From assembly GCA_001600455.1 (NCBI GenBank), contig BCKC01000010.1, forward strand, positions 1,618,556-1,682,555: a stretch of 64,000 nucleotides of DNA. The letters are read 5' to 3'. The position numbers and the translations under genes are program-made. The notes below the pieces were generated by a model. It ran no database searches and had not been told where the DNA came from. It was given only the letters and a program-made list of their open reading frames with translations. Of the stretch, positions 24,827 through 38,900 are shown one piece after another. The DNA is from Endocalyx cinctus (Eukaryota > Ascomycota > Sordariomycetes > Amphisphaeriales > Apiosporaceae). Each line of letters begins with the position of its first letter. The first letter of the stretch is position 1.

Positions 24827-25724
24827 CTACCATTTAGTCACGCCTCCGTCCACCAGGATATCAGTGCCCGTGCAATAACTAGAAGGAAAACATGGTTAGT
24901 TATGATTTGCTCCCCGAGTCTTCAGGGTGAAAAAGAAGGTGCTCGACAGATAAACTTACCTGCTAGCGTCGCTAGCCAAAAACACACAAGCACCCTTAAT
25001 ATCATCCGGTTCAGCCACCCGTCCGTTCATGATCTCGTCCTTCCAGCTCTCCAGCAGATGAGGGAACGGCGCCGTCATCTCGGTCCTCACGTAACCGGGG
25101 CTAATCGAGTTGACGCGAATACCGTACTTGTTCATCTCGGCCGCGATGGGCGGGACCATAGCGCGCACGGCGCCCTTGGTACCGCAATACGCCGTCGACA
25201 TCTGCGACCGGATCGCCATGTAGGACGCGATGCTGGCGACGAGGATGATGCTGCCGCAGCGGGTGCCGTTGGCGATCATCTGCTTGGCCGCGAGCTGGGC
25301 GCCGAAGTAGACGCCCTTGCAGTTGACGTCGTACAGCCGGTCGAAGTCGGCCTCGGTCGTCTCGAGGAACTCGACGTTCTTGTTGACGCCCGCGCACCCG
25401 ACGAAGATGTCCAACTTGCCGCCGAAATCCGCCGCGACCGAGGCGAACCCGGCCGACAGGCTCGGCAGCGAGGTCACGTCCACGACGTAGCTGCGCGCTT
25501 GGACCCCGTGCTCCGAGGAGATCTGCTCGAACGCGGGCGACGGCGGGATCACGTCGAATATGGCGATGTCGGCGCCGGCTTCGGCGAGTCCTTGGGCGAA
25601 GGCGAGGCCGCAGCCCCGGGCGCCTCCGGTGATCACCGCGACGCGGCCTTTGAGCGAGAACTAGAATTTCGCGACGTCAGAGGGAGTGTCATTTCTTAGA
25701 AATGTGTGTAAATACCTTAGACAT
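24827..25724 (-). CDS. Short-chain dehydrogenase/reductase
   Basis: NAD(P)-dependent oxidoreductase of the classical SDR family (3-oxoacyl reductase/gluconate dehydrogenase-like). Exons are 25724-25716 (three codons only), 25660-24960 and 24878-24827, giving 253 aa. Motifs: TGGARGCG nucleotide-binding turn at 14-21, CAG-N (GCAGVN) central strand, catalytic Ser near 149 with Y161-x3-K165 (YCGTK), and SPGYVRTEM. The tail encoded by the last exon, YCTGTDILVDGG, is the conserved SDR end and confirms the second splice. The gene is convergent with the transporter (353-bp spacer) and divergent from the salicylate-hydroxylase-like gene. It would oxidise or reduce an alcohol or ketone in the proposed pathway. 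Confidence 0.92.
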
Positions 25725-26815
25725 CTTGTAATATTTATTTCTTTTATTATCACTAGATATTCTAAAAGAAAAATGATCTATGTCCTCGTTTATACTATAC
25801 ACAACTCTGAAGTTATGGAAAAACCCTCCGAAACTCAGAGACAAAATAAGATGTTAGCGCCATGGCAACTATCTCGCTCTTTTAGTGTCTAAGACTGGCC
25901 CTTTCTACATGGTAACACTTCCGAAAGATGTTTGAAACGATCTTAGTATCCCATAGTTATCACAAAGCTAACATTGTCTTCAAGCCTCTCACAACAAGTA
26001 ATTGCATGCGTACATGCACACGCCATGTCGGTAGAGCCGCTAGACATTCACGCGCATACAGATAAGTGGATGTTCTTCAAGAATGGGGGATCTTCACCCC
26101 ACCTTTTCCTTATCTTCGTATATTATGTATACACTACATATGCAAGAATCCATCCGTCCTCTCCCTAAACTACAAGATGATCTGCTAGGTAAATTGCCCC
26201 GCTTTGATAGTTATATACTACATGTATTACTGGTTACGGCAACCGAATAGCCTGAACAATACGGAAGAGAAGATGGGGTACTTTCTTGTCAGATATACTA
26301 TGTACACTACTTCTCGATGCCTTAACCGCATCGATAACAAGGGTAAGACATGTGGGGACAATCGGATCCGGGGACGAGATAATGGGTGTCTTTTATCTAT
26401 ATCGTCGTGCTACCTATTCGGAGGTTTCCTGATGGCATTATCCAAAACTAGGGCAACTAAAAGCAAACGCGAGTGTCGTGCCACAAAGAGCCAAAAAAGA
26501 AACCAAAGATAGGCATGACATGATCTCTTAAGTCGGGCACTAGCTAGCGAGATACATTACGCCCGGTTTCGTTACAACGACTTTGGTAGTAGTTAGGTTA
26601 TGTAGACTCGCTGGTGCTCACTTGCTTTTCACCAAATCGATAATTTAGGAAAATAATGAAGATTTAGCTTCAAATCAGTGATTACGGGTGCGTTTTGGCA
26701 GGAAACTTTTAGAAAATATATAAAAAATCTCGGCCCCTTGGATTATTGATCTCGTTTCTCCCTTCCCCGGAGCTCCCCTCCTATTCTCCGTAAATTATAA
26801 TTACACAGAGACGTC
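25725..26815. promoter_or_regulatory. Divergent promoter region, SDR / flavin monooxygenase
   Basis: 1.09 kb between opposite start codons. No gene is supported; the short frame at 26204-26512 lacks family features. It probably holds both promoters. Confidence 0.4.
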
Positions 26816-28359
26816 ATGTCATCTACCACCCGACAAACCCCTTTACAGGAGAAGATACAACGAGATGAACAAAGCAAATTACATGTAAGCCTGTTTTACG
26901 ATTTAACTTCTCTCTTACACTCTCTAACCCGAGGGGGAAAAAACAGGTCATCATAGCCGGCGCCGGCCTCGGCGGGCTCGCGGCCGCCATCGGCATCGCC
27001 TTAGCAGGGCACGACGTGACGGTCCTCGAAGCGGCCTCGGAGATCGGCGAGATCGGCGCGGGGATCCAGATCCTGCCCAACGCCGCGCACGTGCTGTCTT
27101 CTTGGGGGTTAGCGGACAAGTTGGAGCGGTACGCGACCAAGCCGCGCAAGTGCAACTTCTGGGGGTGGCGGGGCAATTTCCTGTCCGAGATGGACTACGA
27201 CGGCTACGCGCGGGCCGCGGGCGCGCCCTTTTGGGATTTCCACCGGGCGAACCTGCACCGGTGCCTGATGGACAGGGCGGTCGAGCTCGGGGCCGAGCTC
27301 GTGACGAACGCGCGCGTCGATAGCTTCGAGACATTCCAAGACGAGGTCGGCGATACGAGCGTCGCGACGGTCCGGCTCGCCGACGGTAGGGAGATGAAGG
27401 CCGACCTCCTCGTCGGCGCCGACGGGATCAATTCCCGCCTGCGCGAGGTTTTTCTCGGACGCGAGGACCCGCCCACCCCCACGGGCGACCTCGCGTACCG
27501 GCTGATGCTGAGCACGCGCGAGATGCTCGCCGACCCGGAGCTGAGGCATTTCGTCGAGGACCCGCAGGTGAACTACTGGGTCGGACCGGGCGCGCACGCC
27601 GTCAATTACGTGCTGAAGGGAGGGGAGCTCTTCAACATGGTCCTGCTCGTCCCGGACGACATGCCCGCCGACGGAGGTAATACCGCGTCGGGCGACGCCG
27701 CGGAGATGCGCGCCCGCTTCGCGGACTGGGATCCCCGCTTGGGGAAGCTGGCGGCTATGTTTAACAGCGAGGATGGGTCCCAATCCGTGCTGAAGTGGAG
27801 GCTGTGTATCCGTCCGGGTTTGGAACCGACTTGGTCGCACCCTTCGGCTGCGTTCACCATGCTGGGAGACGCCGTGCACGCGACCCTGCCGTACCTGGCT
27901 AGCGGTGCCGGTATGGCGCTCGAAGACGGCGGTGTCCTGGGTTTGTGCCTAGGGCGGATAAAGGATAAATCCGCGGCGTCGAAGCGGAAGGCGTTGGAGG
28001 TATACGAGGCTTGTCGGAGGGAGAGAACGGAGAGAGTCGTTCAGCGCGGTTCATATAACCAGTGGATTTATCACTTGGATGATGGGCCTGAACAGGTCGA
28101 GCGGGACGCCAAGTTTAAGACGTTTGAGAAGCTAGATAACGAATGGCTGAGCGAAGGAAACGAGATAACCGGGGGCGCAGTCATTCAAGAATCTCAAGAG
28201 ACGGGCGATGACCCGTTTCCCTGGAGGAGATATGGCGTGGGGCGTTGGCTGCTCACGTACGATATGTGGAAGGATGTTGAGGAGAGATGGGCTCAGTGTA
28301 CAACAACAATGGCACCCAGCTCGGCCACGGATGCTGATAGACCGCGCGCAAACCTGTAG
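26816..28359 (+). CDS. FAD-dependent monooxygenase, salicylate hydroxylase-like
   Basis: Group A flavoprotein hydroxylase acting on an aromatic acid or related ring with NAD(P)H and O2. Exons are 26816-26884 and 26947-28359, giving 493 aa. GAGLGGLAAAIGIALAGHDV at about residue 27 begins the FAD fold directly at the exon 2 border. The DG motif LVGADGINSRLR is near 177 and the GD motif LGDAVHATLPYLASGAGMALED near 330, the usual salicylate-hydroxylase order. The W-G-x-FL substrate-side segment and MDRAVELGAELV helix are conserved. The coding region is markedly GC-rich relative to its flanks. It shares a promoter region with the SDR gene. With the phenol-hydroxylase-like gene 11 kb away, two hydroxylases sit in one cluster. 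Substrate unknown. Confidence 0.93.
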
Positions 28360-28848
28360 TCAAGTCTTTTATACTTTTCTTCAGATTGATTGCGGCGTAT
28401 ATGCTTCCAGAAGATTTCTTAGTATTTTAAGCAAGATAATATAGTATTTATATAATCGAAGATATACAAATTAGATGTCCTTCTAAGTGATTCTTTAGAA
28501 ATTAGCCATATCTTAAGGCAGCTTGTGATTATGAGATTAGTTTCATATCGTTCTCTCTTGGTCAGTATTTCCCGATACGACGCATGCGGTAAGCAGATAA
28601 TAATATAAACCATCATTTTCTCGCGAGTCGACTAAGATGTAATCACTCTTACTTTCTTATGTGATTTGTTCTTTTCTATTTAGGCATCTTATTTAGGTAC
28701 TTATCTATATGTATTTTATTTTTTATTTTTGACCGTCTTATTCTACTTGTCTGTCTAATTTCAAGGCATTTAATGTCAATAGAACATGCACATTATTCCC
28801 ATTTCTAATATAAACAGCCTGTTAAGCAATCTCAGCGGCGGGGACCCC
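28360..28848. other. Intergenic, convergent 3' ends
   Basis: AT-rich spacer between the salicylate-hydroxylase-like gene and the OYE gene. No feature is seen. Confidence 0.6.
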
Positions 28849-30351
<1,503 letters not shown>

Positions 30352-31224
30352 TTTGCGTGTGGACGGCGAGACGGACGAATAAAATTGCGATGAAGAATAA
30401 AACTGAAATGGATGTAAGGCTAAACGTGAATATGAAAGAGGATTTGTCGAGACGGAGTGATCCTTTCGACTTAAAAATGCAGTAGTAATATAAGTCCTAA
30501 ATCGGGGTCTTTGGCGAATAGCTTGGAAGACTTGGGCAGACTTGCAAAGGCTCTTAGACATTATTGGTTTTATTTTTTTTTCTTTCTCACATCAGCTACC
30601 CACAAACATTTGTACGTAAGCGTGTCATTCGTCGTTCCCTTAAAAACCCCCCAAATTCCCTTATTGAACGGCGCATCGGAGGATACCTTCGTACAATGTG
30701 ACTAGTAATGCACCTGAAAAGGGGACGACGCACGAGCGAGAGTGGGGGGGGGGGGGAGAGTGACGTTCCCGTCTCCCCTCATTCACCACCACCCTTGAAA
30801 GATCCACCCTCATATTTGTTTCACAGAGTGGGAAAGGATCAAGGAAATCATTCGATGGCTTCATTAATAAAATATATATTTAGGGGTACATTTTCGAAAA
30901 AGAATTAACTTGGATAGAAGAATATTTTATTTTTAGACCAAAGTCACACTTGCTGTACAGTAGATTGACGGCTGGATAAGGTAAGCAAGTAGATCATACA
31001 GAGATCAATCATACCGGTGATACGCACATACGTACACACGTAGACTGATTTCTTTACCATTTGTTCTATTTTTGGAGACTGAATCACGTGAAATCTTTGC
31101 CCTCATATAAATTCGAATAGGCCCTTTCCCTCCGGTAAATAGTCGTAGAGAACAGTAACTCCTCTTCGTCCACCGTTCTACCAGGATCCATCCACTTGCT
31201 TGTAAACAAGCCGCAACGGCAGGA
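30352..31224. other. Intergenic, OYE to dihydroorotase
   Basis: Promoter side of the OYE gene and 3' flank of dihydroorotase. A 12-base G run lies near 30747-30758. No gene is seen. Confidence 0.55.
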
Positions 31225-33065
31225 TCATTCCCATCTCAAACTAAAAACCTCACTCCCCGCCTTCGAAATCCCCACCTCCACCTCGCCATCCTCACTCTTC
31301 ACGCTCGCGGGAATCTTTTCGCCTTTCCTCTCCAACACGATCTTCCTACCGGTCGGTTCCGGGAGTTTATAAAACCGTCTTCCGAACCGGCTAAGGAACC
31401 CCTCGAGCTTCTCCTGCGTAATCTCTTGTTCCCCGACGACGCCGCGCTCGAGCGCTTCCTCCAACCCTAAGAGGACGAGCTGCGTCGCGTACGCTTGGGT
31501 ATACACCCCGGCCGGGGCTTTACCCTCGGCGGCTCCGGTCTTGGATTTTAAGGGGTGAGGGGCGCTGTCGCTTCCGCTGCGTCGTTGTGAAAACCCGGGT
31601 TAGAAAGAAAGATATGAAATAGATAATATATGTTCAATACTCACAAGAAGAATTTCGGGTTTCCGCTAACGGCGGCTTTCACCAACGCGTCCCGATCCGT
31701 CGGCTTCTTCGGTATCGGCTTGCAGAAAGCGAACGGATCGCAGCAGGCGTCATGTTCGGTAAGATAAAGGTGATGGGCCGTAATTGTAGCTAAAAAGAAA
31801 AATTCGTCAGATTTATGAGGATTTTCAATTCATAAATTACCTAAGGGTTTGTTTTAGATCGGCTTACCTCCGACGGTAGGACCGCAAGCAAGCACGGCTT
31901 CGACAGCTGCTGATGTGGTGCAGTGCTCGAGCTAGGAAGAAATAATAGGTCAGTTGGGAATTCTTGAAGTAGGTAAGTGGTTAAGAAAATAGAACACATA
32001 CGACAATACGCAACTTCGGGAATCGTTCGTGCAGCGACTTGAGAGTCGGGAGGAATGCCTCTTCTAAAGTTGAACCCGGCGGTGCGAGAGATTCCAACAC
32101 CTCACCGTGGAGATTGAGCACTGCATGGGATGAACATCAGCTTATTATCATAGACATTTTGATGATATCGAGATTTATTTCTGGGGATGAATAGTCATAC
32201 TTACCCATATCATGTTTTTCCATAGCCTCAAAAGTAGCGTAGAAAGCCTTTAAGTCAGCGACTCCGTTATCCGAGTTTGTCGTACCACCTTCGTAGAAAT
32301 TATTCGTTAGCGTGCTTTATTCATGGAGTAGTAAGAGTAGTAAGGTAATAAATAGGAGGTCAGATGCTGAGCCTTACCTTGAGGATACATCTTGACTCCG
32401 ACAATGCCAGCTGCCGAGGCCTCGGCGATCACTTCAGGCGTGATAGACGCATGAAGCTAAGAAAGAGAAATAGATATGTCAGGTCAAGTCTTACTCTCAA
32501 TTTACGCAGATATAAAAAAGAAAATCGATAATACTCACGAAAAGGGACATTAAAAATGTGGCATTGGGGTCGATAGCCTGTAATTGAGACTTGTACTCAA
32601 GAACCTTTGGACAAAGTCAGCATACATCTAGGCCTCTCATACGTCTCTGATGATATAGACTGTCTAACATACCCTTTTTACCGTCGTCAAAGGAGGGACC
32701 TATCCTCGCATGTGATTTCGTCAGCCGGCATCATCCCGAAATGTTCGAGGCTATCCCCAAAACTCATTGAGCAATAAGGATAAAAAAAAAGAAACTAGAC
32801 AGGAAGGTCGTACAAGATTTGGCATGCTATAACATTTTTTCAAAAAAAAAAAAAAAAAAAAAAAACCATCAGCGTTTTCTTTCCCTCACTCCTTAAATTC
32901 TTTAGAAAGGGTGGCAGGGAGATTTCAATCATACACAAAAGCCGTGTCGACGCCGCCCCGCGCCACGGTAGGGACCATCAACTCCATCAGTTTATCCTGA
33001 CGCAGATGGACGTGCATATCCGCCGCGGGCGGCAATTCAAGCCGCTGGATTTCCTTGAGTTGCAT
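31225..33065 (-). CDS. ura4: Dihydroorotase
   Basis: Third step of de novo pyrimidine synthesis: reversible cyclisation of carbamoyl aspartate to dihydroorotate. Ten exons: 33065-32935, 32826-32814, 32699-32673, 32604-32539, 32456-32378, 32288-32205, 32120-32002, 31931-31868, 31789-31645 and 31576-31225, giving 359 aa as expected for class II (PyrC/Ura4) enzymes. Zinc-site residues are H18 and H20 (DMHVHLR), carboxylated K101 (GVKMYPQ), the His in NLHGE, the His in LEHCT, and the Asp in SDSAPHP. The substrate-binding MPNL is encoded by a 13-nt exon. Intron 1 carries a 24-A run. Every splice joins in frame. Gene symbol follows the yeast name. Confidence 0.93.
32842..32865. repeat. Homopolymer A24 in an intron
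   Basis: A run of 24 A within the first intron of the dihydroorotase gene, on the + strand. Confidence 0.9.
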
Positions 33066-34081
33066 CTTTGCTTGTCTTATTTTTTTTTTTCTATTCCTTT
33101 CTATTATCGTCTTGCTACGAGAAAGCGAATAAATTTATTTATACTCGTACGATATATGTTTGATGAGTTAATACTGTAGCAAATCAATTTTGTCCTACGA
33201 AGTTTTGGAGGGGCAGACCGAGGGGTTTATTTTAGATACTTTAGCGTAATGAACCCCCCGTTCTGCAAGGCAGCGCACCAATAAGACGGGACAGAATTTG
33301 AAGATTTTTTCTTGATACGGTTGAGTATCGGTTTGCCTAGTTTGCTTAACTTACTCTACTCTTCGATTGTAATTAACTCTTTTAATTCGTAATACTGGAT
33401 TAAGGAATCTTCACAAGGAATTTTCATATCTTCTCTCACATCCCAACTGCCCAACTCACTAAGTCAGGTATCAAATAGACGTAACAAACGCTCGAACAGT
33501 CACATATTCAGTCCAAGAACAGCCGTTGTCAGCTTCGGATAAGGACGGAAGAATAAAAAAGATACGCTTACATAGTTTATTTGAAAAAAAGGTTAGACTA
33601 AGCCAGATATATAGTATATAACAGGATATTTGCCGTTTAAATAGTAAAAAAAAGAGTATAGTGTTATCTTCAACAAAAAAAGTTTCATCCCAACATCTTA
33701 CAAGTTAAATTTTTAGCCTCGACTCTTTCGTCCCTCCCAAGAACGAGAAGAGACATATCGAGTCTGAAAGCCTTATTTGTTTTACTTGAAATCTGTTCTT
33801 CTCCACGCGTGTTTCTTTCTCTCTAATTAAAAAAAAGTGATCTCTTTATCGTTTAATCCTCCCAGATCCAACCCCGAGTCCGAAGTAACCAAAAAAAAAA
33901 AATAGAACTGGTTCGAAGAGGATATAATAAGACTAAGGTCATATGTAATAAAACAAAAATATCATCTAAGTCTAGATTTTCCCAAAAATTAATCGAACGC
34001 AGTCATCAACACACTCGCACCCACGCACGCACACATCGATCGAAGGATTTCTGGAATGTGCGAAACGAACAATATACAAGA
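33066..34081. other. Intergenic, dihydroorotase promoter and noxA 3' flank
   Basis: About 1 kb, AT-rich. Both neighbours are on the minus strand. No coding frame is seen. Confidence 0.6.
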
Positions 34082-35969
34082 CTAGAAGTTCTCCTTGCCC
34101 CAGACAAATGAGAATCTATTGATCGGTCATATTAGTATTTGCTTGTCATAAAAGTATTCTTACGATAGAGAAAAAAAAAATTAACTTACCCAGGCTCACT
34201 GTACTTGTTACAGAATATGTGCAGGGCGCTACCGAGACCCTTGGGACCGCAGAAGAAGACACCGGCCTCGGCGGGCGTGTGCAGCTTGCGGATACCGCGG
34301 AAGATCATGTCCCAGTTGGGACGGCCGAAATTCGTCGGCGACCGGAGGCCGGTGATGGTGTCCTTGTCGGCGTTGGCGTCGTTGATCATGATGTTGGTCG
34401 CGTCGTCGGCCTTGATCTTGGCGGTCAGGTAGGTGTGGATCTCGATGCGGTTGTCGACGTCCTGGGCCTCGATGGCCATGAGCAGCGACCGGAACCACTC
34501 GAACGAGCCGAAGTCTCGGCAGATCCAGAAGAAGTACACCTTCGACAGCCGCGTCTTCTTCTGCGGGTAGTTCATCCGGTACCAGATCGACTTGAGGATC
34601 GACGCGAACGGCGTGACACCGATACCGGCGCCGCAGAGCACGGCCACCTCGTACTTGAACACGTCCTCCGAGGCGGATCCGAACGGGCCGTCGACGTACA
34701 CGCGGGGCAGCACGCGCTTGAGGGCCGGGTCGACGTCCCGATCTTGACCGTCGACGCCGACGACCTTGGAAGCGTCCTTCTTGTCGCCGCCGCCTCCCTT
34801 CTTGCCGAATTCGCATCCGAGCGTGGTCGCGAGCGCCGTCGTAAAGTCACCGGCGACTCTGACGTGGACCGAGATGTAATCCTCCTCGGGCGCGCTCGTG
34901 AGGGTGAAAGGGTGGTACTGCCAGAGCGAGACTTCGGGGCAGCTGAGGAAGATGTACTGGCCGGCCTTGGTCTTGGTGTTCTCCTTCTTGATCTGGATCT
35001 CGCACACGTTGCTGGGGTGCTGGATAACCTTGGAAATGTAAGTCTTGTGTCGGCCGCGGACCTCGCGAGCGATACGCTCGGCGAGGTAGACGTAACCGCC
35101 GTACATCCAGTACTGCCAGAAGACACCGATGGCCGAGGTACCGATCGAAACGCAGAAGGGGGCGGTATCGGGCTGGATCATGCAGAAGGCACCGTGGATG
35201 GACCAGAAGAAGAAGAAAACGATGAACATGTGGTGAGTGTACCAGAATCGCTCGTAGTTGGCACGGCGGGGCTTCTCGTAGGACGTCAGCACCATTCCCG
35301 TCAGGGCGATCAACATGACATAACCAGTCCATCCGGGACCCGAAGCCAAGTTGGCGGCGAGGAAACCGTAGACACCCAAGCCGTTCTTAGCCGCGATCAA
35401 AGCCAAGTTAACCCAATGGGCAACGGTGTGGAGCCAGGAGAAAAAGAAGATGGACCAGGCCGTTAGAATGTGGAAGGTGATGTTCTTGTCGAATTGGATG
35501 ATACCGTTCAGCGGTGTCTGCCTAGCCATCGAGATAAACGTCCTGCAAACGGGGAAGAGGACGATACCGACATCCAAATGAAGAACCAGAGCGGCCGATC
35601 GAGCAATCATGAACGTCGGTCCGAAAGTATCTCTCGCTACTTGTAAATTATCCTTCAGCGAGTAGTGGACAAATGCGAAGGCGAAGACCATGGCATGCGC
35701 GAACATGAAAACGAAGACGAAACTAAGAAAAAAAAAATCACACGTTAGCTAACCAATCCAGTTATCCGTACCGGTATTACCAATAAGCCGGGCAGCACTG
35801 ACAATCGTCGATAACCTTCGTTAACCATCCATCTGTCGAACCTCTCTCTTGACGTGAGTTCCTTTTGTCGTTCCTGCGTCATTTCACCCGACAACAACAT
35901 TCTCGTGAGAGGAGTCCATCGCGACCTCTCCGACGGCTTCTCGCTCATATCGGCTGTGTAGAACGACAT
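34082..35969 (-). CDS. noxA: NADPH oxidase catalytic subunit, NoxA/Nox1 type
   Basis: Transmembrane flavocytochrome that passes electrons from NADPH through FAD and two haems to O2, making superoxide for fungal sexual development and hyphal differentiation. Exons are 35969-35803, 35722-34190 and 34115-34082, giving 577 aa. The short N-terminus (no EF-hand or long extension) identifies NoxA rather than NoxB or NoxC. Six helices carry the haem His pairs (HILTAWSIFFFSWLHTVAHW and YTHHMFIVFFFFWSIHG). FAD site HPFTLTSAP, NADPH site GPFGSASEDVF and CGAGIGVTPFASIL, and CGPKGL are all present. The last exon gives the conserved SFVWGKENF terminus. A Gly/Lys-rich insertion precedes VYVDGPFG, typical of fungal Nox. 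Regulation in fungi is by NoxR, Rac and NoxD. Confidence 0.96.
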
Positions 35970-38900
35970 CTTCGCTTTCGTGTTTCCCGACACGTCCCTG
36001 ATAAACCTTTGAATCTCCTTCCTCTCTGCTTTTTTTTTTCTATTCCAATTCAAAAATTTTCCCCAAAAAAGATACGAACCCGGGTGTGAACCCCCTCTTC
36101 AAATAAACGAGTCGACTTCTTTTCCACGCGATTCGAAAGTTTGACTATTCCCGGTTCGAGCGTAAAAGTTTTGTTGTATATCGATTCAGAGCCTGCTGAA
36201 CTGGCACGGTGCCATGTATAATAATAAAAAAGTATGGATACGAGAATCGAATTTTAAAATATAAAGAATTACTGTTAAAGAAAAAGAAACCTTCGCTCAG
36301 CGAGTTCCACCGAGACGAAGGGGTGCTTGGTTTTCGAAGTCAAAAGAATGTAAGCTTGTCGGACTGAGGGCCTGCCAATTCGCGACGAAAGCAAGCAAGC
36401 TGCTGGGTCAGCCCGCGCACACACACGAAATAGTTTTTTGTTAGACGACGACGAGGGAACGCAAACAAAGAGAGAAACGAAAAGAACACACACAACAGGA
36501 AGAAGTGAAGAAAAAGGAAAAGATAGCGTTAGGAGGAAGCGAGGGATTGGGGGAAAGAGGGAATGGGTTGGATGGAGAGAGATGGTAGGTGTAAAAGGGA
36601 GGGGATCCGAAGATCTCATGCAAAAGGGACGGGAAAGTACGGTAGATAATTATTCAAGGGTGCCAAGAATAGGAAACATCAGGCCATTTCCTCGTAGATC
36701 ATACCTGGGTTACAACAACGCTCAGCGCTGGTCGGTGCAATGACACGTTCCAAGTTATTAAAAAGAAAGGTGATTAAAAAAAGAGAAATTCTAGCCGTTT
36801 TGAAAGGAAAAGGAAGAAAAAGAAAAGGAAAGGCTTGAGACGAGTAATAGGAAGAAGATAGCGTAGGATAGGGGAGGTGTCGTTTATTGACAGGAACGGA
36901 CCATTATGGGTAGACGCCACGCACTACCTGCTGGGCTTGGGGTCTAAACGTGTTGGCCAGAATTATGAGCCCTGAGTAACAGTGACAAAGACCGGCGGCT
37001 AGAAAAGGTGGTCGTGTCACTGATAGGACGATTGTGGTCAGGTACCAGTAACGTGAAACAAGGGGCTATAGGTCATAAAGGAGGGATCATGAAGTTAGAG
37101 GATCGGTAAGAACCTGGCGCGGTGGGTTTTAGTCTGTACTAACGGTCCACCTAGAAACGATATACATGGGGAATAATTCAAGGATGCGATGCTCGAAACG
37201 GTTTAGGGTGTCGATACAGCCTTGTCAGCTTAAGTTTATTCGCACGAGAAATTAGAGAGAGCCTCAAAATAGAGCCAAGATTAATATGCAGATGGGCGTT
37301 TAAATTCTATTAGTGTAATGTGTATTCGTGGAGATGAAATTCAAACCTCGACATTTTTGGTTACTTAGTATAGAAGCCTTAAAAACTGTATACTACCTTC
37401 CTCTAAACTGTATTCCGTATTCATCGAATAATAGAATATTTGTCTTCGTAGCTAAAAGTGATATTTTCAATCTATTAGCTAAAACATTGAATGATTACCA
37501 CTGTTTTGTTCCCTTTTTCTGCTTATTGATATGATGACGAAGACGTTTGCTTCATAATTTTTTTTTTGGTACAGTCCCTGTCTGGTGCTATGATCCAGAG
37601 CAGGGTAGGAGAGTGGGTAATGGTACGATTTTTTTTTTCTTTTCGAGAGAGAGAGCACGGTTCCCAATTGAGAACTTCTAGAATTCCAATATACAAAACG
37701 TTAGTACAGTATTCTAGAGTCCTTTTTAACTCCGAACGTGTGGGTAGGTGACGAATTACGAAAGTTTTGAGGTGTTGGGTGATGATAGTGAATTAAGTGA
37801 AGAAAACCCAAAAATCATTTAGACTAGGGGGGCCAGTTGAAAACGGTGAGAGAATGTTTGGGGTGTAAATGGCCCATAAGACTAAACCCTTTTTCCCCCC
37901 TGAATAGACGAACCCTTGCTAGCCATATCCCCCATTATCGAGATTCGATTGGATAGTAATCTCTCTCGGCCCCAACCGTACACCCGTATCAAGAAAAACC
38001 CCTGGCGGCTGCTTTGTCGCAGGACGTTTCGTCAGGGGTTCTCTGACACAACCACAGACATTATAAGCATTCCTGTCGTTTAAATACTATGTAAAATACG
38101 TATTCCTCTTCCTTGCTATCGCCTTGTCTTGCATCTTGCTTGGACCTTTAATAAATTTTATCGCCCATTCACGCAACCAGCATTATTTGCTAAGCTTTGC
38201 ACTACTTTACCAAGTATGTACAAGTATATTATCGTCACGAATAATTTACGCTTATTGTATGGGGCTTAGGTTAACCTTTCTCTCTTTCTTCTTCTCCTGT
38301 AAATTGATCACGTCTTTTATTGGAGACTCTGATAAATCTACAGCAGGGATACAAAATGGTTCTCGCCTTGCCTCGCTTCGAGTTGCATCGCCTGTCAACG
38401 AGCTTGGCGATGATTAAAACTCAAAGCAATTCTCAAGGATGAGATGAATTACTCTCCCAGAAAGCCATATAGCCATATCGGGGCCGATGAGTAAATCTGG
38501 GCGTCTTCCTAACCCCTCAAAAACATCCACATCATCCTTCACGTGTGTAAAACGAATAATCAAAACCACAGAAACCCAAAGTTAGACGATCCATCATAAG
38601 ATTAGAACTTTTTTTCTCTCTCTTTTTCTTTTTAGCGAAACGGCGAAAAGGGGGAAAGGCCTCTCTGCATAATAGTCGCATGCATAACGAGGAATGATTA
38701 TACCAGAAATAGACTTTTTAGAGGTTTGGGGCGGTGATGAGGCTTTCTTATATATCTAGCATATTCCTTCCTTTCGCATCCTCTCCTCCTCGTACGCCCG
38801 CTATCCTTCGCGACGATCCTTTAATACCCGGCTTAACCTTGTTTTGAAATAGAGACAGCCAGAAAAAAAAAAAACAAAAAAAACCAAGCTCGGAAACCGA

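Noticed and set aside
24902..25699. 265-codon + strand frame
   Set aside because: Antisense to the SDR gene, whose motifs and splices are complete.
27109..27879. 256-codon minus-strand frame
   Set aside because: Antisense shadow of the salicylate-hydroxylase-like gene.
34219..35466. 415-codon + strand frame antisense to noxA
   Set aside because: It is the reverse shadow of a GC-rich, strongly conserved gene; its Glu/Asp/Val/Gly-rich translation has no domain.
36438..36743. Frame upstream of noxA rich in Lys/Arg/Glu
   Set aside because: Produced by a purine-rich tract, likely 5' UTR or promoter.
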